10,111 bases of DNA, from positions 1-10,111 of the forward strand of contig JAGOBN010000082.1 in NCBI GenBank assembly GCA_017999235.1. The letters are read 5' to 3'. The stretch is from Anaerolineales bacterium (GTDB lineage Bacteria; Chloroflexota; Anaerolineae; Anaerolineales; UBA6663). Below the pieces are notes generated by a model. That model had not been told where the DNA came from. It did not search any database and saw nothing but the letters and a program-made list of their open reading frames with translations. The translations under genes were made by a program, and so were the position numbers. Position 1 is the stretch's first letter. Each line of letters begins with the position of its first letter. Shown here in pieces: positions 6,672 through 10,111 of the stretch.

Positions 6672-6684
6672 CGTGAGCAGCTAC
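6672..6684. repeat. IS66 right terminal inverted repeat
   Basis: CGTGAGCAGCTAC, the inverted counterpart of 5278-5290 with two mismatches. It marks the promoter-proximal end of the transposase gene, 35 bases before its ATG. Confidence 0.6.
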
Positions 6685-6996
6685 GAGTACGCAATCCAAG
6701 ATTCCGACCTGGTCAGCCGCCTTGGGGAAGATCTCCCTGGCCTGTGCTTGACGCGCCCGTTCTTCGCCCAGTGATTACTGCTTTTAAAACAACCTCTTCG
6801 GAGCGAAGTAAATTGAAGCGCCTCCACTCTTTTCATGATGCACAACAACTAGCCGGCCCGGTGCGGCAAGCAGGCGGCCTTTGTGCTGGTCCAGGGCTGG
6901 TTGGCGGAGCGTCAGGAAGATCTGCCTGCCCCAGCATTTGGCGGCGCTATCCCGCCGGCCGCCCCGGTTCATGCCATGTAAGTGTATCCCCAGGAA
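6685..6996. other. Gene-poor spacer with an unidentified C-terminal coding remnant (6853-6981, + strand)
   Basis: No complete gene is visible. On the + strand a 42-codon open stretch from 6853 to the TAA at 6979-6981 reads protein-like (KQAAFVLVQGWLAERQEDL, then PAPAFGGAIPPAAPVHAM). It has no start codon before its last residue, and it ends 15 bases before a strong hairpin, as the tail of a lost gene would. I do not recognise the family. A second short frame from GTG 6674 to TGA 6775 (SSYEYAIQDSDLVSRLGEDL) begins inside the IS66 repeat and also has no known match. The minus-strand frame 6784-7044 overlaps both and looks like a shadow. Confidence 0.3.
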
Positions 6997-7031
6997 GTGA
7001 CGCCGCCGCGTGAAAGCGGCGGCGGCGTCAC
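6997..7031. terminator. Strong GC-rich hairpin, possible bidirectional terminator-like structure
   Basis: GTGACGCCGCCGC (6997-7009) pairs perfectly with GCGGCGGCGTCAC (7019-7031), a 13-bp stem with a 9-base loop. Because of the repeated GCC/GGC units it can also slip to a tighter loop with a bulge. No T-tract follows on either side (CAAAATTG on +, TTCCTGGG on -), so it is not a classical intrinsic terminator. It stands between the + strand remnant and the - strand collagen-like gene and could end transcripts from either. Confidence 0.4.
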
Positions 7032-7102
7032 CAAAATTGTCCACTGCTCAAGAGGTGGGCAGTCTAGGCTACAAACCAGAAAGAGCCCCGATGGCGGACG
7101 CG

Positions 7103-7143
7103 CGCCTCGCCGCGCCCAGGCGCTGACAGTGCCCAGCGAGGCG
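7103..7143 (-). terminator. Inverted repeat just after the collagen-like gene, weak terminator candidate
   Basis: CGCCTCGC (7103-7110) and GCGAGGCG (7136-7143) are perfect inverted 8-mers. They start 12 bases after the stop of the collagen-like gene on the minus strand. The 25-base loop can form an inner 6-bp stem in an alternative pairing (GCGCCT 7102-7107 with AGGCGC 7118-7123). No T-run follows, so a terminating role is uncertain. Confidence 0.25.
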
Positions 7144-7155
7144 TGGTCTGCGCGT

Positions 7156-9213
7156 TTATGGGTAAAGCTTCAGCGCCATTTCCACGCCGGATTGGCCCGC
7201 GTTACTAGAGCTCGTGCCGCCAGTCCCGGCGACCCCCAAGTGGAAGGTGTTCTCAACCTGGACCAAGCCGGTCACCCGGTCGGCCACGATGCCGATGGAC
7301 GGCCCACCCCCACCGCCACCACCGTCCCCACCGTTGCCACCCGCGCCGCCCACGCCGCCGTCCCCACCCGCGCCGCCGTTGCCACTCGGGCAGGCTACTG
7401 CGCCAAGGCCAGCGCCGCCGCCCGTCCCGCCCTGGCCACCCGGCGCCCCTGCGCCACCCTGGCCGCCGCGGCCGGTCGAGATCATATTGGCCTGGAGTGT
7501 GATGTCGGTGGAGTCCGACAGTAAAACCGCGAAGGAGCCGCCGCCGCCCATCCCACCTGTGCCGCCGCCGCCGCCCGTCCCGCCTGCGCCGCCGCCGCCG
7601 CCGCCGCTGCCGGGGGTGCCAAAGACGGTGAAGCATCCGACCACCGGGGTACAACTCTGATGATTGGCACCACCGCCGCCGCCACCACCGCCGCCACCAC
7701 CGTTGCCAGGCTGTCCATCCAGGCCGTTGTCTCCGCCCGCGGGGGCGTAGAAGCCGGCTGTCACAGTCCCAAACGCCCCCGCGCCCGTGCCCGGCCCGCC
7801 ACTCGCTCCGGCCAGACCGTTTTCGCCTTTCGAGCCTAAGAGTGAAAAGCTTCCGCGGATTCCGCCCGCTCCGCCAGGAGTGCCGATCTGGCCCGGCAGA
7901 CCGTTAAACCCCGAATTGTCGGATGACCCACCCGAACCGCCGCTCCCACCGATACGTTGGACAGAACTAGCGCCGCCCACGCCGCCGCCACCTGCAAAAC
8001 TGCCAGTGCAGACGGCGGGCGCATAGCCAGCCTGCCCAGCGCCGCCCTGGATGCCAGCCAGCCCGGCGGCACCTGCCGACCCGGCGCCAGCATCCCCCGC
8101 GGCCAGCGTGTTGTGCGAAAACACCACCTGGTGACTGCCCACCAAGCGCACCACATACGTACTCTCGCCCGGGGCGGTTGCGCTGGCGCTTCTAAAGATG
8201 AAGCCATCGACCGTGAGATTACTAACCGAGAGGCCTTCCACTGCCGTCGTGGCCCCCGCCACCTGACTTACGTAGGTCGCGGGATTACGGTCCCAATTCG
8301 CTGCACCGCTGTAACCTCCGAATAAATTGACGTTGGAGGCCAGCGTGAGCGATTCGGTATAGATACCAGCCCCCACAAAGACATTGCCGCCGTTGGCGCG
8401 GGCCGCCTCAATGCCTGCTTGGATGGTCAAGAACGGCGCCGCGCGGGTGCCGGGGTTGGAGTCGCTGCCAGCCTGGCTTACATACCAACTGGCCGTGTTC
8501 GCATCGACCACCGTGATCACCACCGCAGCCGGCGCGCTGATCGCCACGCCGTCGCCCACCACGAGGGCAAACGTCAGGATCGCCGGAGTTGAAGGCGCGG
8601 TGAACGTCGGCTGTGCGCCGGCCAGCGTGCCCGTGCCTCCGGTCACATCCACCCCATTGATCTGGGTCCATGTATATACGAGCGCCGCGCTGCCTGTGCT
8701 CGCGCGGCCATCCAGTGTGACCACCGCCCCAAGGTTCACCGTCTGACCCGGTCCCGCGTTGGCGACCAGAGGAACCAGCCGACTCAGAACCGCGACCTGT
8801 GTCTCGAGCGCCTGGGTGCGATCGTAGAGCGCGGCCAGCTCCGGGGTCGCGCCTGGCGCGCCCTGCGGCCCAGTTGGGCCGACCGGCCCGATTGGCCCCG
8901 GGTCGCCCTTGGGTCCCGCCGGCCCCACTGGCCCAGCGTCACCCTGTGGCCCGGTTGGGCCTTGGGGCCCGAGCATATTCCAGCTCACCACCACCTCATC
9001 TTTTCGGCAAGGGCCGTTACCGTCTTCTGCGTGGTGTTTGCTGTCGTCACCCTTAATAAAACTCAGTCCCACTAGACGGAGTTCGCCGCTTTCTTTCTTG
9101 ACGCAGGCCGAAATAAGGTCGTTGCTGGTAGCCTCAGCCCAGCTGGCCGCGCCCAACACTATCACCGCCGTCAACGCAGCTACATATGTCAACCAACGCC
9201 TTTGCCAGAGCAT
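7156..9213 (-). CDS. Secreted modular protein: collagen-like stalk, PKD-like domain, beta-helix with glycine-rich tail
   Basis: The 685-residue product begins with a clear signal peptide ([20 protein letters not shown], then GAASWAEA; cleavage expected near 28). A small domain follows with two cysteines near 37 and 69 ([29 protein letters not shown]), a module often seen before collagen repeats in bacterial proteins. Residues about 82-123 form 14 uninterrupted Gly-X-Y triplets ([20 protein letters not shown]). A short helical neck comes next ([19 protein letters not shown]). A PKD/K319-like domain covers about 150-237 ([29 protein letters not shown]). A DUF1565-type right-handed beta-helix starts near 241 ([39 protein letters not shown]). 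From about 372 to 637 the chain is very glycine-rich, with rung-like strands returning at [20 protein letters not shown] and [20 protein letters not shown]. No anchor or sorting signal is seen at the end (ALKLYP). AAGGAG lies 6 bases before the ATG at 9213. It is probably a trimeric extracellular or surface protein; ligand unknown. Confidence 0.88.
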   Translation of the reverse strand: MLWQRRWLTYVAALTAVIVLGAASWAEATSNDLISACVKKESGELRLVGLSFIKGDDSKHHAEDGNGPCRKDEVVVSWNMLGPQGPTGPQGDAGPVGPAGPKGDPGPIGPVGPTGPQGAPGATPELAALYDRTQALETQVAVLSRLVPLVANAGPGQTVNLGAVVTLDGRASTGSAALVYTWTQINGVDVTGGTGTLAGAQPTFTAPSTPAILTFALVVGDGVAISAPAAVVITVVDANTASWYVSQAGSDSNPGTRAAPFLTIQAGIEAARANGGNVFVGAGIYTESLTLASNVNLFGGYSGAANWDRNPATYVSQVAGATTAVEGLSVSNLTVDGFIFRSASATAPGESTYVVRLVGSHQVVFSHNTLAAGDAGAGSAGAAGLAGIQGGAGQAGYAPAVCTGSFAGGGGVGGASSVQRIGGSGGSGGSSDNSGFNGLPGQIGTPGGAGGIRGSFSLLGSKGENGLAGASGGPGTGAGAFGTVTAGFYAPAGGDNGLDGQPGNGGGGGGGGGGGANHQSCTPVVGCFTVFGTPGSGGGGGGAGGTGGGGGTGGMGGGGSFAVLLSDSTDITLQANMISTGRGGQGGAGAPGGQGGTGGGAGLGAVACPSGNGGAGGDGGVGGAGGNGGDGGGGGGGPSIGIVADRVTGLVQVENTFHLGVAGTGGTSSSNAGQSGVEMALKLYP

Positions 9214-9708
9214 GGAATACTCCTTCGATAATTTAGATGAGGCTTGCGCAGCCCCAGCCTCCGCCAGCCGGCTGCCAGCTCGTCACTTCATGGCACCCGT
9301 AATGAGGGAATGCTATTCAAGCAAAATACAGCCGATTTGCCCTAAATCCTTGCGTTTTCTTGACAAATCACAACGTAAATTTGACAACGGTCCTGCCGAT
9401 GTATCCTCGGTAGTTGGTAATTCCCGGGCGGCTTGACTGACCGCCCTAATCTCAGCATCCCTAGGATTGGCCCTGGCCTTCCTCGTCGAGCTTGTCCAGT
9501 TGGGCCACTTCCCAGGGTGGCGCCCACCCCACCACCCTCCAAGCACCGCGCGCCACGGCCGCTCCGCCCGCGCGATCGTCCCACTGTCCGCTGGAGATAA
9601 TTCCCGAAACTTGACGAACCCAGCCCATCGTTCATCATCACTCTTCCGCACGCCAGTCGAGATGGGCCCTGGCCCGTCAACGCTCTGATGCCCTGAAACT
9701 GAGTCGAC
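9214..9708. other. Upstream spacer of the collagen-like gene, with a TTGACAA direct repeat
   Basis: No convincing gene is found in these 495 bases. Two identical TTGACAA heptamers stand 21 bp apart (9360-9366 and 9381-9387), about two helical turns, in the locally AT-rich part. They resemble -35 hexamers on the + strand but lack good -10 partners, so they may be operator half-sites or chance. A perfect palindrome CAGCCGGCTG lies at 9265-9274, and a 6-bp stem GGGTGG/CCACCC at 9515-9529. The - strand frames across 9313-9791 have no recognisable domain. Confidence 0.35.
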
Positions 9709-9888
9709 TTAAGTTCGCCCACGCCAAAAGAAACGGCGGTAGTCGGGCCACAGCTCACCGACCGTGGCCACGGTCCAGGCGCTGTCGTCATCGTCTTTCA
9801 GCGCCGTGTCCCAGGAGATCCAGCGGCCAACGCAGCCGAACATCAGGTTAGGCGGCTTGGCGTTGCGCCCAATGCGGTGATGGTGGTT
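9709..9888 (-). pseudogene. C-terminal remnant of an unidentified protein gene
   Basis: On the minus strand an open stretch from 9888 to the TAA at 9711-9709 encodes HHRIGRNAKPPNLMFGCVGR, then WISWDTALKDDDDSAWTVAT, then VGELWPDYRRFFWRGRT. Most codons end in G or C, as in the intact genes here, and the composition (several tryptophans, an acidic DDDD run) looks like true protein. An in-frame TGA at 9891-9889 precedes it, and the only ATG (9843) has no Shine-Dalgarno sequence, so it is more likely the end of a truncated gene than a complete small one. I do not recognise the family. Confidence 0.4.
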
Positions 9889-9914
9889 TCAAGGAACTGT
9901 CTCGAGGAACTTAA

Positions 9915-10111
9915 TTGAATAGGCGCTTTCTGCGTTTGAGTTTGCTCGCACTAGGCGAAACCGTCTGGTTGTTTTGCGGTTATGTGTTTGCTTTTGCCTG
10001 GAGCCACATCCTATACTTTTTTCCGATAGCACTTTGGGCATGGCTGATATCAGGCTTTGTATCGATCGCGGCAATCACAGCGCGGCGCAAATTACTTGGC
10101 TTCATTCTGGC
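9915..10111 (+). CDS. N-terminus of an inner-membrane protein with TTG start, cut by the window edge
   Basis: From the TTG at 9915 the frame stays open to the end of the window (65 codons plus two bases). I chose this start because GAGGA at 9904-9908 lies 6 bases upstream, an in-frame TAA at 9912-9914 directly precedes it, and no ATG occurs in frame. The product begins MNRRFLRLSLLALGETVWLF (TTG read as Met) and continues CGYVFAFAWSHILYFFPIAL, WAWLISGFVSIAAITARRKL. Two hydrophobic segments (about residues 8-33 and 36-58) are separated by a short turn. The basic N-terminus and the RRK after the second segment suggest both ends face the cytoplasm. I cannot name the family from this part. Base composition is clearly more AT-rich than to the left, which may mark DNA of another origin. 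The minus-strand frame over the same bases is a shadow. Confidence 0.65.
   Translation, partial: MNRRFLRLSLLALGETVWLFCGYVFAFAWSHILYFFPIALWAWLISGFVSIAAITARRKLLGFIL

Larger units (their letters stand above)
5278..6684 (-). mobile_element. IS66-family insertion sequence relic, single transposase type
   Basis: The element is bounded by imperfect inverted repeats. The left end is GTAACTACTCACG (5278-5290); the right end, read inward on the minus strand, is GTAGCTGCTCACG (6684-6672), with 11 of 13 positions equal. Both begin with GTA, and the left with GTAA, as IS66 ends do. The transposase gene fills the inside and its stop codon lies within the left repeat, a usual arrangement. The accessory genes tnpA and tnpB of classical IS66 elements are not present. 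The flanking 8-base strings (CGGCACGT left, GAGTACGC right) do not match, so no target duplication is left or the ends have been rearranged. The transposase is broken, so the element cannot move by itself. Confidence 0.75.

Noticed and set aside
7214..8026. Long proline-rich open frames on the + strand (7214-7660, 7787-8026)
   Set aside because: They are the antisense of the glycine-rich part of the collagen-like gene; GGC/GGT codons read backwards as proline codons. No ribosome binding site or domain.
9515..9529. Hairpin GGGTGG-cgc-CCACCC as a terminator
   Set aside because: Short stem, no T-tract and no gene end nearby on either strand.
9313..9791. Two overlapping minus-strand frames (9313-9651 and 9342-9791)
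   Set aside because: Neither shows a recognisable domain, they exclude each other, and both run into the AT-rich upstream region of the collagen-like gene.
9889..10074. Minus-strand frame of 61 residues opposite the right-edge membrane gene
   Set aside because: The + strand has a proper ribosome binding site, a stop just before the start and two membrane segments, while the minus frame is basic and featureless.

Overview
The window looks like accessory DNA from a GC-rich environmental bacterium. IS1634-type and IS66-type transposases, an ECF42-type sigma factor with a DGPF protein, and a secreted collagen-like/beta-helix protein would fit Chloroflexota or a similar lineage. That assignment is inference only, because no rRNA, tRNA or housekeeping gene is present.

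Left part (1-2840, mostly + strand). A frameshifted IS1634-family transposase fragment enters from the left edge (stop at 873). Ten bases later begins a tyrosine recombinase (884-1741) that keeps R, K and HxxR but has lost its C-terminal H/W and nucleophilic tyrosine. Its last ~11 residues match the C-terminal tail of a HigB toxin instead, and an intact HigA antitoxin follows 14 bases downstream. This indicates a deletion that fused recombinase to toxin tail, removed the toxin and left the antitoxin alone. Behind higA lie a small hairpin and three copies of a 13-bp motif (CCTTATTAARCGA) in alternating orientation.

Middle part (2591-5191, - strand). A compact operon is read leftwards: DGPF/YCII-like protein, ECF42-type sigma factor with its long C-terminal extension, and a DUF4287-DUF5655 protein coupled to the sigma gene by overlapping stop and start codons. 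A possible small, frame-broken membrane protein follows. A TGTCGA-N17-CGTT match upstream of the first gene resembles the autoregulatory ECF42 promoter.

IS66 relic (5278-6684, - strand). The transposase still shows D, D and E motifs and recognisable 13-bp terminal inverted repeats, but carries two amber codons, three single-base losses and an internal deletion, so it is dead.

Right part (6685-10111). A gene-poor spacer holds an unidentified C-terminal coding remnant and a strong GC hairpin. A 685-residue secreted protein follows on the - strand: signal peptide, small Cys-containing domain, 14 Gly-X-Y triplets, short neck, PKD-like domain, DUF1565-type beta-helix and a very glycine-rich tail. 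After a further spacer, a short - strand coding remnant ends where base composition drops near 9890. An inner-membrane protein with a TTG start then runs off the right edge.

The clearest intact functional unit is the ECF42 operon. The most informative evolutionary signal is the recombinase-HigB junction. Several single-base losses recur across unrelated reading frames, and read-level checking should separate decay from assembly error.
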